The notes: generated by a model from the letters alone, not told the origin. Positions 1 to 6,570 are shown, counted from the first letter of the stretch. The stretch: DNA of 64,000 bases from Streptococcus sp. SN-1 (GCF_041154385.1 NZ_AP028929.1:1240001-1304000), one strand, 5' to 3'. Numbers and translations: made by a program.

Positions 1-549
1 TAAAAACTCATGCAACTCCTCAACGCTAAAGAAGTTATCTGACTTCTTCCGCTCTCTTTTTGGGAGTATCACTTGTTTCATTGGGTTGTCTGTAATCAAT
101 TTCATTTTCAAAGCAAAATCAAACACTTGACTAGTGTAAGATTTGACCTGTTTGATATTCCTAAAAGTCTGACCTTTTTCGGTAATAAAGTCCTGACATT
201 GCCAAGGAGTAATTTTGGAAATTTTCACCTTTCCAAGAACTGGCAAGATATGAATTCTAAACAAATCATCTGTACGGACGCTTGTCGTCCTCTCTACTGT
301 GTTTTGATAAGTTTTGAACCATTCCTCAAAAACTTCATCAAAACGTCTCTCAGAAACTCTCAGAAGTTCTGAGAGGTCTCCTAACGCTTTTTTGTGGTAA
401 ATCATAGCTTCATACTGTCTAGCTTCTCTACGGCTCTTAAAACTGCCTTTAAAGAAGTCTTTACGTTTGCCATCAATCACCCTATAGATTCTGACCTTAT
501 AAAGATACCCTGATTTAGACTTTTTAGCCTTATATTTAATAATAGACAT
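1..549 (-). CDS. Tyrosine recombinase/integrase, N-terminal part (runs off the left edge)
   Basis: The minus strand is open from an ATG at 547-549 to the edge of the window, giving 183 codons without a stop. The start is followed by a basic segment (SIIKYKAKKSKSGYLYKVR), typical of an arm-type DNA-binding domain at about residues 1-60. Residues about 75-175 fit a SAM-like core-binding domain (motifs RTDDLFRIHILPVLG and ITPWQCQDFI). The catalytic domain with its Arg, His and Tyr lies outside the window. An ATG preceded by GGAGAAA supports the start. The gene points away from the rest of the element, with the repressor gene 64 bp upstream, as in many integrative elements. It would catalyse integration and excision of the mobilizable element at 1-6050. 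The subfamily cannot be set without the C-terminus. Confidence 0.85.
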   Translation of the reverse strand, partial: MSIIKYKAKKSKSGYLYKVRIYRVIDGKRKDFFKGSFKSRREARQYEAMIYHKKALGDLSELLRVSERRFDEVFEEWFKTYQNTVERTTSVRTDDLFRIHILPVLGKVKISKITPWQCQDFITEKGQTFRNIKQVKSYTSQVFDFALKMKLITDNPMKQVILPKRERKKSDNFFSVEELHEFL

Positions 550-570
550 TCTAATTTCTCCTTTATTTTT

Positions 571-600
571 TAAGGTTTCGGGGCTTATAAAATAAAGAAA
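571..600 (+). repeat. 30-bp repeat, copy 1 (inverted copy at 5921-5950)
   Basis: A 30-bp sequence just upstream of the integrase start, beginning TAAGGTTTCGGGGCTTATAA. The reverse complement of 5921-5950 matches it with one mismatch, and a partial direct copy lies at 1301-1322. The placement near int and near the far end of the element suggests binding sites for integrase, Xis or the repressor. That role is inferred. Confidence 0.75.
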
Positions 601-613
601 TCATGATTGTCAG

Positions 614-1180
614 TTATTTCTTACTCTGTTTCTCTTCCTGCAATCTCTTATATTCGTCAGAATTTATCCATGCCTCCCATACATAATGATAAGGAGAGTC
701 TTCTGCTCCTGATTTGTTAATCAGGAAAGGAATAAGACCTTGTTTCTCATCAGCTATAAATTCCTTAACAGCTTTCACCAAAACAGGGTGCAAGTCCTTT
801 TTACTTGCTAAAAAATCAATGTAGTCAGACAATGCCTCTGACTGATTGAGTTCTTTAAGTATAATGGCAAGTTCATCACCAAATGGAGTCCATTTAGTAA
901 TTTTATGCTCTATACTCGTACCTTTTGTCAACACTTTATAGAAATCTTTGATCATTTCTTTTGGTGCACCTGGATCTTTTAATACAGGATTATCATCAAG
1001 CCCCAGCAAGTAAGGTATAGACACTCCAAAATATTCTGATAGAATTTGCGCATTTTTAGCATTTGGACTTCTACTCCCTTGGTTGTAATTTCCAAGAGTA
1101 GAGTATCCTATACCAGTTGCCTCACTTATTTCTTTAAGAGATAATTTACTGTTTTTAACAAGTGTTTGAAAGTTTGTCAA
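614..1180 (-). CDS. cI-like XRE-family repressor of the mobilizable element
   Basis: A 188-residue protein with an N-terminal helix-turn-helix of the XRE/cI type at residues about 5-62 (LSLKEISEATGIGYSTLGNY, then a third helix ending in SEYFGVSIPYLLG). The rest is hydrophilic and has no recognised peptidase (LexA-like) motif, so RecA-stimulated self-cleavage is not evident. It is transcribed divergently from the DUF771/RepA_N operon, across a 150-bp region with repeated operators at 1219-1294. It therefore probably keeps excision and replication genes off while the element is integrated. The start follows AAAAGGAGGATG with good spacing. An activator role cannot be excluded. Confidence 0.8.
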   Translation of the reverse strand: MTNFQTLVKNSKLSLKEISEATGIGYSTLGNYNQGSRSPNAKNAQILSEYFGVSIPYLLGLDDNPVLKDPGAPKEMIKDFYKVLTKGTSIEHKITKWTPFGDELAIILKELNQSEALSDYIDFLASKKDLHPVLVKAVKEFIADEKQGLIPFLINKSGAEDSPYHYVWEAWINSDEYKRLQEEKQSKK

Positions 1181-1218
1181 ATAATCATCCTCCTTTTAAG
1201 CATATTATAACACAAATT

Positions 1219-1294
1219 ACACAAAAGAGAAAAAACTCTTGACACAGAACACAAAAGAGATTATAATTTAACTCAAGATACACATTTGTGTATC
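1219..1294 (+). promoter_or_regulatory. Divergent promoter and operator region
   Basis: The rightward promoter is near consensus: TTGACA at 1239-1244, a 17-bp spacer and TATAAT at 1262-1267. The 12-mer ACACAAAAGAGA occurs at 1219-1230 and again at 1249-1260, exactly 30 bp (about three helical turns) apart, around the -35 box. A perfect 18-bp palindrome, GATACACATTTGTGTATC, lies at 1277-1294 just past the start site. A leftward -10 (TATAAT on the minus strand, about 1204-1209) serves the repressor. The arrangement fits a cI/cro-type switch. Which protein binds which site is inferred. Confidence 0.75.
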
Positions 1295-1300
1295 TGATTC

Positions 1301-1322
1301 GGGGTTTATAAAATTAAGAAAG
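1301..1322 (+). repeat. Partial third copy of the 30-bp element repeat
   Basis: TTCGGGGTTTATAAAATTAAG resembles 577-598 with two changes. It is a direct copy, immediately upstream of the ribosome binding site of the DUF771 gene, so it could be a control site as well as a recombination site. Confidence 0.6.
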
Positions 1323-1332
1323 GGGTCAGAAT

Positions 1333-1611
1333 ATGACAGAAAACTTTACTATCCACCTCCCAAAAGCAACAGAAAAGAAGTTGCTTGCCCGTTACGATAC
1401 TATGCTTCAGAAAGCTATCGAAAAAGCTTTTGAAGATCAGGAACTTTATAAACCTATGCTACGAATGTCAGGTTTATGCCGTTGGCTTGATGTATCAACT
1501 ACTACCGTTGTCAAATGGCAACGTGAAGGTATGCCCCACATGGTAATTGACGGAGTGACCCTGTACGATAAACACAAAGTCGCTCAATGGTTACAACAAT
1601 ATGAGAGGTGA
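1333..1611 (+). CDS. DUF771-like helix-turn-helix protein (possible excisionase or regulator)
   Basis: This 92-residue protein has an N-terminal stretch that resembles DUF771 proteins of Gram-positive phages and integrative elements. Residues about 45-90 form a MerR/excisionase-like winged helix (MSGLCRWLDVSTTTVVKWQR, then a KHKVAQWLQQ helix). It is the first gene of the rightward operon under the 1239-1267 promoter. Its size and place suggest a directionality factor or early regulator. It ends with TGA at 1609-1611, just before the next gene. The domain assignment rests on recalled family patterns, not a search. Confidence 0.65.
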   Translation: MTENFTIHLPKATEKKLLARYDTMLQKAIEKAFEDQELYKPMLRMSGLCRWLDVSTTTVVKWQREGMPHMVIDGVTLYDKHKVAQWLQQYER

Positions 1612-1616
1612 GATAT

Positions 1617-1946
1617 ATGATTGATTATGAAAAAGATTATTACTTAATACCTAAAGTCTTATATACTGACCCTCACTATATTTTTCTTTCAGATAAGGCA
1701 AGATTGACTTATGCCATTTTATGTGATGAGCAACGAAAAGCAGCTGAAAGAGGACAATTTGATGAAAATGGAGATGTCTATATAGAATTCTCTAACAAAG
1801 GCCTATTACGGATATTACAGTGTAGCAAGCCTACATTTATTTATTATCGTAACGCTTTAGAATTATGTGGGTTAATTGAATGTGAACAACGTATATCTGA
1901 AACAAGAGGAAGTTTACCGACAAGAATTTATATCAAGGAGATTTAA
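1617..1946 (+). CDS. RepA_N-domain protein (replication initiator N-terminal domain)
   Basis: A 109-residue protein that matches the RepA_N family N-terminal domain almost end to end: YYLIPKVLYTDP, then LSDKARLTYAILCDE, ENGDVYIEF, a helix-turn-helix (LLRILQCSKPTFIYYRNALE) and GLIECEQ ending in RIYIKEI. RepA_N plasmid initiators are usually about 350 residues, so this is only the DNA-binding domain. Short forms like this are common on integrative elements and may act as replication or partition adaptors. I chose the ATG at 1617 over the upstream GTG at 1608 because GAGAGGTGAG lies at the right distance. The gene is coupled to the one before it and to the one 2 bp after it. Confidence 0.75.
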   Translation: MIDYEKDYYLIPKVLYTDPHYIFLSDKARLTYAILCDEQRKAAERGQFDENGDVYIEFSNKGLLRILQCSKPTFIYYRNALELCGLIECEQRISETRGSLPTRIYIKEI

Positions 1947-1948
1947 AC

Positions 1949-2608
1949 ATGCTAAAGCTATATTTTGATAATAATGCCGTAAGACGTCATAACATAGAGC
2001 AATGGCTACTAAAGCATAACATTCTATTTCAGAGCTATACTATTGATGAACTGACTCAAGCTGATCTTCTTCGTTTTTTTACAAAAACAGAAGACTGTTT
2101 CAGCTTTCTCAAACGGACAAGTTGGCACTATAAGCTAGATAATAAGACTACTATGAAAAGCTTTGTAGATACGATTTTGATGGACAAGAAGAAATACTTA
2201 GATTTACCTTTGCTGGAAACAGATAGTCATATTTTAAGTAATATTTGGGTTGATGACTTAAGTCAGTTTTTGACACGACAGCAGAAAGAATATGAAAGGA
2301 AAGCACTTCTTAGAAAAGCTAATGAAATTTCTCTAGGTCGTACATTTTGGAACAATGTTTCCTTTTATCGCTCTAAAGCCAACATAAGATATCTAACACT
2401 GTATCAGAATATCTTTAAGTTGACGCATACTGTAGAAACAACAACTATGGACTTCAACAGATTCTGTAACAAATTAAAAAAATATCGCAGCTTATCACTT
2501 CTCCCTCCTCAAAATTGTATTGAAGCTATGGCCGATATTTTTGAAGTCGATATCAATGAGTTTTTTGAAGAAAAAGATACAGATATTTTTACTGTCCAGA
2601 TGAGTTAA
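1949..2608 (+). CDS. Spx/ArsC-like thioredoxin-fold protein without CxxC, with an HTH-like C-terminus
   Basis: A 219-residue protein. Residues 1-112 follow the order of Spx/MgsR proteins: MLKLYFDNN, a first helix ending WLLKHNILF, the strand SYTIDELTQADLLRFF, TKTEDCFSFLKRTS, and a final LPLLETDSHILSNIWVDDLSQFL that parallels the Spx C-terminal region. Where Spx has a CxxC redox switch there is NNAVRR, so classical thiol sensing is lost. Residues about 150-210 end in CIEAMADIFEVDINEFFEE, which looks like the last helices of an XRE repressor; this part is absent from ordinary Spx (about 130 residues). Translation starts 2 bp after the RepA_N gene. A role as an RNA-polymerase-binding regulator is inferred. 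Confidence 0.55.
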   Translation: MLKLYFDNNAVRRHNIEQWLLKHNILFQSYTIDELTQADLLRFFTKTEDCFSFLKRTSWHYKLDNKTTMKSFVDTILMDKKKYLDLPLLETDSHILSNIWVDDLSQFLTRQQKEYERKALLRKANEISLGRTFWNNVSFYRSKANIRYLTLYQNIFKLTHTVETTTMDFNRFCNKLKKYRSLSLLPPQNCIEAMADIFEVDINEFFEEKDTDIFTVQMS

Positions 2609-2689
2609 GGTACTTATGAAAACGACTATGAAAATATTTTGAAAACGAAAATTTGAGACTAACTTTTTGAGCTTCGTCAAAATTTATAA

Positions 2690-2875
2690 CGCGTGCGCTT
2701 CTAACAGCACGCTATGTTCCCATTTCGTGGGATTTTACTACACCCATTTTTTGGCAAGTTTGACCGTAGCAAAATGAAAATGGTCCGACGAAGTCGGCTT
2801 GGGGTTGCTCCCCCAAGAATGTCATTTTACGGAGGTCTTTACGCAGACAAAAAAGAGGCGCCGATAGGCGACCTC
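2690..2875. other. Hairpin-rich region upstream of rep, candidate double-strand origin
   Basis: This gap holds five inverted repeats: GCGTGC/GCACGC (2691-2712), CCCA-TTTCG-TGGG (2719-2731), CCGAC-GAA-GTCGG (2785-2797), CTTGGGG-TTGCTC-CCCCAAG (2798-2817), and GAGGCGCC-GATA-GGCGACCTC (2855-2875). The last sits 8 bp before the rep ribosome binding site and could also act as an attenuator. Rolling-circle origins usually lie beside or inside rep and present the nick site in a hairpin, so the adjacent 2785/2798 hairpins are the best candidate. No known nick consensus was recognised. Confidence 0.45.
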
Positions 2876-2894
2876 TAAAAGAAAGGAGGTTTAT

Positions 2895-3740
2895 TTGGAT
2901 TTAAAAGTTAGTTTAGATAATATTACTATAACTGCTGAAATACGCCACAGTAGTTTCAATAATTTTAAAAAATTAGTTAGCAACCATATTGCAATCATCA
3001 CTCAAAAAGCTATGACAGATATGTTTCAAGCCTATACCAAGTCTGGGGGGCAAGTTATCCTCCATTTAGAGTATGATAAACTAAAAGGACAAGCTCGAAA
3101 TGCTCGCCCTTTCCGAATGGAGTTTAATCCTAACAAACTCCGAACAGTTGATACTGAAATTCTTAATACGATTATACCATATCTCGAAGATATTTCAATC
3201 ACTCGAGCTGACTTAGCTTTTGATTTTTTTAATCTTGATTGTAGTGAATTCATTTTAGAAAAGAAGGGACGACCTACTGCAACAAAAGAATGGAGAGATA
3301 AAAATGGTAAGCTTGAAACAAAATATCTAGGAGCTTCAAGGTCAGAAAAACAAATTCGACTATACGATAAAAAAGTTGAACAACTGACGAACGGAAGTGA
3401 AGATGAACGACAAAACGCACAACAATATGAACATTGGTGGAGATTAGAATTTCAGTTACGAAGTCGCTCCGTTGAAAATATTTTTGAGGTTATTGACACT
3501 ATTATATTCAAACCGTTTTATTTTGAAACTCTAGGAATTGAAACACAACTTTATCTATTAGCTTTAACACGTGATAAAGGAATCTGGAATAAAGTTAGCA
3601 AAAACACTAGAAGTAAATACAAGAAAATTTTGGAAACTCATCAAACTTCCGATACTGATTATTTGCAATTGATGAAAAATCTGTTACATAAAGAACGACC
3701 CAAACTAGAAAAACAACTTGCTTTTTATGGGGGTCGTTAG
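2895..3740 (+). CDS. Rolling-circle replication initiator, Rep_trans-like
   Basis: A 281-residue protein resembling the Rep_trans (replication initiation factor) family, which nicks the plus strand and stays attached through a tyrosine. Visible family features are FRMEFNPNKL, the metal/active-site region ITRADLAFDFF (about residues 103-113), YLGASRSEKQIRLYDKKVEQ with the candidate catalytic Tyr in RLYDKK (about 157-160), and WWRLEFQLRS. The TTG start at 2895 is supported by AAAGGAGG five bases upstream and by the MDLKVS N-terminus. It sits between a candidate origin and the oriT/mob region, the usual order in pMV158- or pT181-like mobile DNA. It could support replication after excision or during transfer. 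Confidence 0.75.
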   Translation: MDLKVSLDNITITAEIRHSSFNNFKKLVSNHIAIITQKAMTDMFQAYTKSGGQVILHLEYDKLKGQARNARPFRMEFNPNKLRTVDTEILNTIIPYLEDISITRADLAFDFFNLDCSEFILEKKGRPTATKEWRDKNGKLETKYLGASRSEKQIRLYDKKVEQLTNGSEDERQNAQQYEHWWRLEFQLRSRSVENIFEVIDTIIFKPFYFETLGIETQLYLLALTRDKGIWNKVSKNTRSKYKKILETHQTSDTDYLQLMKNLLHKERPKLEKQLAFYGGR

Positions 3741-3858
3741 GCATTCTTCGGAATGCCTTTCGCTCTTCGGAGCGAAACAAAAAGAGAAGTTTGTGGCTCG
3801 AACTTCTCTTTTCATCGGACTGTTTCGACAGTCCGATTGCTCTCTTTCGAGAGAGCAA
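3739..3858. repeat. Five tandem perfect palindromes, four with TTCG loops
   Basis: Starting at the rep stop codon, five perfect stem-loops follow with almost no spacing. They are AGGCATTC-TTCG-GAATGCCT (3739-3758), TTCGCTC-TTCG-GAGCGAA (3759-3776), a 12-bp stem AAAAGAGAAGTT with a 9-nt loop (3780-3812), a 10-bp stem ATCGGACTGT with a TTCG loop (3814-3837), and a 9-bp stem TTGCTCTCT with a TTCG loop (3837-3858). TTCG loops are very stable in RNA and also form in single-stranded DNA. No T-run follows any of them, so they are not a simple terminator. The region lies just before oriT. Confidence 0.9.
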
Positions 3859-3888
3859 AACCGTCGGAGACCGCACACTTTTCCGGAG

Positions 3889-3914
3889 GTAAAGTATAGT
3901 GCGTTATACTTTAC
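3889..3914 (+). other. oriT of the pMV158/MobM type
   Basis: GTAAAGTATA (3889-3898) and TATACTTTAC (3905-3914) form a 10-bp inverted repeat around GTGCGT. The centre TAGTGCG/TTATAC closely follows the MobM nick site TAGTGTG/TTA, which puts the nick after 3903. The relaxase gene starts 109 bp downstream. Two more hairpins (3966-3987 and 3989-4010) lie in the mob leader and could control its translation. Confidence 0.85.
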
Positions 3915-4022
3915 TTGGAAGTAGTGCCGTTCTCAGTAAAGAACACTGCATAGAGGCTTGCTTATGTGTGGCAATTTTTAGCCACACGCTCGGCGACCCT
4001 TTGAGCCGAGAAAGGACGAATT

Positions 4023-5492
4023 ATGAGTTACGTTGTAGCCAGAATGACGAAGTACAAATCAGGTAATTTAGGTGGAGCTTACAAACACAATGAACGTATT
4101 TTTGAAAAGCACTCAAACAAAGACATCGACACGAGCAGGTCACACCTCAACTATGAGTTGACGGATCGTGACCGCTCTGTGTCGTACGAAAAGCAAATCA
4201 AAAACTATATAGACGAGAACAAAATTTCTAAACGAGCTATTCGAAAAGATGCGGTTCTCTGCGATGAATGGATTATAACATCTGATAAAGATTTTTTTGC
4301 TAAACTTACTCCCGAGGAGACAAGAAGATTTTTTGAAACTTCTAAAAATTATTTCGCTGAAAACTATGGTTTAGAAAATATTGCCTATGCTAGTGTTCAC
4401 CTAGACGAAAACACACCACACATGCATATGGGAATTGTACCAATGAAGCAAGGAAAGTTATCATCCAAATCAATTTTTAATCGTGAAGAGTTGAAAAAAA
4501 TCCAAGATGAACTCCCCAAGTATTTATCTCAACATGGTTTTCATCTTCAACGAGGAGAACTTGATAGTACAAAAAAACATTTATCAACACAGGAATACAA
4601 GGACAAGCAAGAGGTTCTTCAAAAAATCGAAAAACAAATTGACGAAAAATTCGATAAAACAATAGAATTTAACACCCAACTAAACCAAATGAATAAAGAT
4701 TTGAAAAATAAAGTTGAAGATATAAAAATAGTTGACGAGGAAATAAAAAACAAACTCGAAGAACTTAAATTCATAAACGAAGAAAAAAATGAAATGCTAT
4801 CAAACCTAGATCATGAGCTAAGTGAAAAACAAGATACACTATCACATCTTGAAAAAGAAATTAATATCAAAAAAGAAGATCTAGATATCGTAGACAGCAT
4901 CATAGGTAGTAAAAGTGAAACAATTGATAGTATGAACCAAGATATAAAGACAAAACAAGGTACTATCAACGAACTTACCAAGCAACTTCGAGAGTACCTT
5001 CAAAAATATCAAAACTTCGACGGACTGAACATCAGTCAGCTTGAAAGTGGAACGATAGGTAAAAAAACTCTCGATGGCAAAATTAAACTCTCCCCTGAAA
5101 CACTTAATAATCTAATAAAATCTGTAATCCAACACTTCTACGAGAACCGCCAACTGTCACAAACTGTCCAGCAACAAAATAAGGAATTAAATCTACTGAG
5201 AAATGTAGCAAGTAATAAAAATGAGATATTAGACGAACTTCGAGAAACTAAAAATCAAAAACGAATTTTAGAAATTGAAAACAATAGCTTGAAAAATAAA
5301 ATTTCACAACTTCGTGACCGTCTAAATATAGCCAGCAGAAAGCTTGGGGTATGGAGAAATCAGGCTAAAAACTACATGAAACAAAAGGAATTCCAAAACC
5401 TTACAAAACAACTTAATGCTTTCAAACCTATTAAACTTGTTGGTGCTGTCAAAGTCATCAAAAAAATCTACGAACAAACTCTAGAACGCTGA
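4023..5492 (+). CDS. MobM-like relaxase, MobV (Mob_Pre) family
   Basis: A 489-residue mobilization protein very similar to MobM of pMV158. The N-terminus (SYVVARM, KSGNLGGAYKHNERIFE) places a His at position 22, the catalytic nucleophile known for MobM. RSHLNYEL and the metal-binding motif VHLDENTPHMHMGIVP (about residues 126-141) complete the relaxase domain (1-200). The remaining 290 residues are Lys/Glu-rich coiled coil, as in MobM, used for dimerisation and membrane association. It should nick the oriT at 3889-3914 and pilot the strand through the conjugation machinery of a co-resident element, since no mating-pair genes are present here. Start: AAAGGA, 5 bp before ATG. Confidence 0.93.
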   Translation: MSYVVARMTKYKSGNLGGAYKHNERIFEKHSNKDIDTSRSHLNYELTDRDRSVSYEKQIKNYIDENKISKRAIRKDAVLCDEWIITSDKDFFAKLTPEETRRFFETSKNYFAENYGLENIAYASVHLDENTPHMHMGIVPMKQGKLSSKSIFNREELKKIQDELPKYLSQHGFHLQRGELDSTKKHLSTQEYKDKQEVLQKIEKQIDEKFDKTIEFNTQLNQMNKDLKNKVEDIKIVDEEIKNKLEELKFINEEKNEMLSNLDHELSEKQDTLSHLEKEINIKKEDLDIVDSIIGSKSETIDSMNQDIKTKQGTINELTKQLREYLQKYQNFDGLNISQLESGTIGKKTLDGKIKLSPETLNNLIKSVIQHFYENRQLSQTVQQQNKELNLLRNVASNKNEILDELRETKNQKRILEIENNSLKNKISQLRDRLNIASRKLGVWRNQAKNYMKQKEFQNLTKQLNAFKPIKLVGAVKVIKKIYEQTLER

Positions 5493-5515
5493 ACAACCTC
5501 TTTATGCCGAGAAAA

Positions 5516-5670
5516 CTTTTGACAGCAAGCTATGACGAATTAGACTAGTTGGGTCGTGTCGGCAGACTGGAAAGTTGCCGACCGATTACAACAGGAATAA
5601 GAAGTCATAGGTTACTTGTTGTCAAAAGGAAATTGGAATAAAACAATCAAGTATAAGCCAATTGTTCCAA
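5516..5670. repeat. Large imperfect inverted repeat, candidate single-strand origin
   Basis: Outer arms at 5516-5536 (beginning CTTTTGACA) and 5604-5628 (ending TTGTCAAAAG) enclose an inner hairpin GTCGGCA...TGCCGAC (5558-5582). A further TTGGAA...TTCCAA pair spans 5633-5670. It directly follows mob and has no coding potential. Single-strand origins of rolling-circle plasmids look like this, but no conserved sso box was recognised. Confidence 0.5.
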
Positions 5671-5730
5671 CCACCTAAGGTAATATAAATTATTGTTGAC
5701 ATTCTTTATTATTTATCCTAAACTATAACT

Positions 5731-5886
5731 AAGGATAGGATAACGTAGGACGACTGGTAACAGATCGTTCAAAGGTGCCATTTTCTGGTACTGGTATGGG
5801 ACTGCCTTCAGCCTTGTGCTGTAAAGACCCCTGACTACCATCGGTCCTGTTCGTTTCACTCTTGGATTATATTCAAGAGTTTTTTC
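5731..5886 (+). ncRNA. Predicted small structured RNA of the mobilizable element
   Basis: A strong promoter (TTGACA 5696-5701, 17-bp spacer, TAAACT 5719-5724) is followed about 135 bp later by an intrinsic terminator (ACTCTTG...CAAGAGT at 5858-5880, then a T-run). Between them there is no convincing ORF on the plus strand. The sequence folds into short hairpins: ACGACTG-GTAA-CAGATCGT with a GNRA loop, then GGTGCCA-TTTTC-TGGTACT, then CAGC-CTTGT-GCTG. A regulatory or copy-control RNA, or a primer RNA for the neighbouring origin-like region, are both possible. No known RNA family was recognised. Confidence 0.6.
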
Positions 5887-5920
5887 TTTGCAAAAAAAAA
5901 TCTCAAATACCTGAGACATC

Positions 5921-5973
5921 TTTCTTTATTTTATAAGCTCCGAAACCTTAATTTTTGGTACCTTTTTGGTACC
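5921..5973. repeat. Inverted copy of the 30-bp repeat plus tandem TTTTTGGTACC pair
   Basis: 5921-5950 is the reverse complement of 571-600 with one mismatch. It is followed by two abutting copies of TTTTTGGTACC (5952-5962 and 5963-5973). Tandem short repeats of this kind near an element end are typical of integrase arm-binding sites. This places the right end of the element shortly after, around 5980-6060. Confidence 0.6.
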
Positions 5974-6029
5974 GTCTTGGTTTAATAATACGCTATATAT
6001 ATAATATTTTACAGCTACTTTCCCTTTAG

Positions 6030-6047
6030 AAACGTTGATTTAATAAG
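6030..6047. other. 18-bp sequence shared with 39887-39904, possible attachment core
   Basis: AAACGTTGATTTAATAAG occurs here and again at 39887-39904, beside the integrase gene of the second island. Here it is 57 bp past the tandem arm-like repeats, a spacing that would suit an attR core. The matching left end of this element is outside the window, so the assignment is tentative. Confidence 0.4.
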
Positions 6048-6099
6048 GATTTAAATATTACAGAGTATACCTTTGTAAAATACGGTCTCAAATAATGAT

Positions 6100-6128
6100 A
6101 AAAAGACAGCTTCGGCTGTTCTTTTTTT
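6100..6128 (+). terminator. Intrinsic terminator with TTCG loop
   Basis: ACAGC-TTCG-GCTGT followed by TCTTTTTTT. It lies between the mobilizable element and the RelBE module and would isolate the two. Confidence 0.75.
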
Positions 6129-6167
6129 GTTTCTTGAAATTAACTGCTGTTTTCATATTCCAGACTC

Positions 6168-6223
6168 AAAAAAACTTTGCACTCTAGCTAGCCACGCGAT
6201 ACTTTCTAGACTACAAAGTTTTT
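6168..6223. repeat. 56-bp direct repeat, left copy, flanking relBE
   Basis: Begins with seven A then CTTTGCACTCTAGCTAGCC and ends CAAAGTTTTT, so it can also form a two-way terminator (AAAACTTTG...CAAAGTTTT). The copy at 6985-7040 has the same length and differs at a handful of bases. Together they bracket the toxin-antitoxin genes. Confidence 0.85.
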
Positions 6224-6243
6224 CCTTGCCTAAAAAATAGAAA

Positions 6244-6267
6244 AGATATATACTAGCTATATATAGT
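6244..6267 (+). promoter_or_regulatory. AT-rich palindromic operator/promoter of relBE
   Basis: The bases before the relB start contain ATATACTAGCTATATAT followed by AGTATAGATTGGAG. This gives an overlapping palindrome and -10-like sequence directly upstream of the ribosome binding site. Autoregulation by RelB or the RelBE complex through such sites is usual for the family. Confidence 0.5.
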
Positions 6268-6285
6268 ATAGATTGGAGATATGCC

Positions 6286-6570
6286 ATGACTACATCACTT
6301 ACTAAGCAGTACAATTTTAAAATCAATGAGTCATCAATGGAACAAGCTAGAGCTATCATCAGGGAAAAAGGAATGACCATGACTGATGCTATTAGTCTTT
6401 TTATCGAGCAGATTGTTCTCGAACAGGATTTGCCAATAAAAACTGCAGAAGATTTACATCGTGAGCGATTGATTCAGGAACTACAAGCCCAATCGGAACG
6501 CGCCTTAAGAGAATATGAATCCGGACAAGGAACTTCCCTAGACGATATGAGGCTACGATATGGCTTATAA
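6286..6570 (+). CDS. RelB/DinJ-family antitoxin
   Basis: A 94-residue protein with the ribbon-helix-helix N-terminus of RelB/DinJ antitoxins (YNFKINESSMEQARAII, GMTMTDAISLFIEQIV), followed by a charged C-terminal arm (LHRERLIQELQAQSERALRE) that would wrap the toxin. It overlaps the downstream relE-like gene by 11 bp, so the two are translationally coupled. It should repress its own promoter and neutralise the toxin. Which RelBE subgroup this is cannot be told from sequence inspection. Confidence 0.85.
   Translation: MTTSLTKQYNFKINESSMEQARAIIREKGMTMTDAISLFIEQIVLEQDLPIKTAEDLHRERLIQELQAQSERALREYESGQGTSLDDMRLRYGL

Noticed and set aside
73..372. Open frame of 99 codons on the plus strand
   Set aside because: It lies opposite the integrase frame and its product has no recognisable pattern.
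3607..3924. Open frames on both strands across the rep end and hairpin block
   Set aside because: They are by-products of the palindromes; no ribosome binding site or protein-like pattern.
5713..5919. Open frame of 68 codons on the minus strand
   Set aside because: It covers the predicted small RNA in reverse; the promoter, hairpins and terminator on the plus strand explain the region better.
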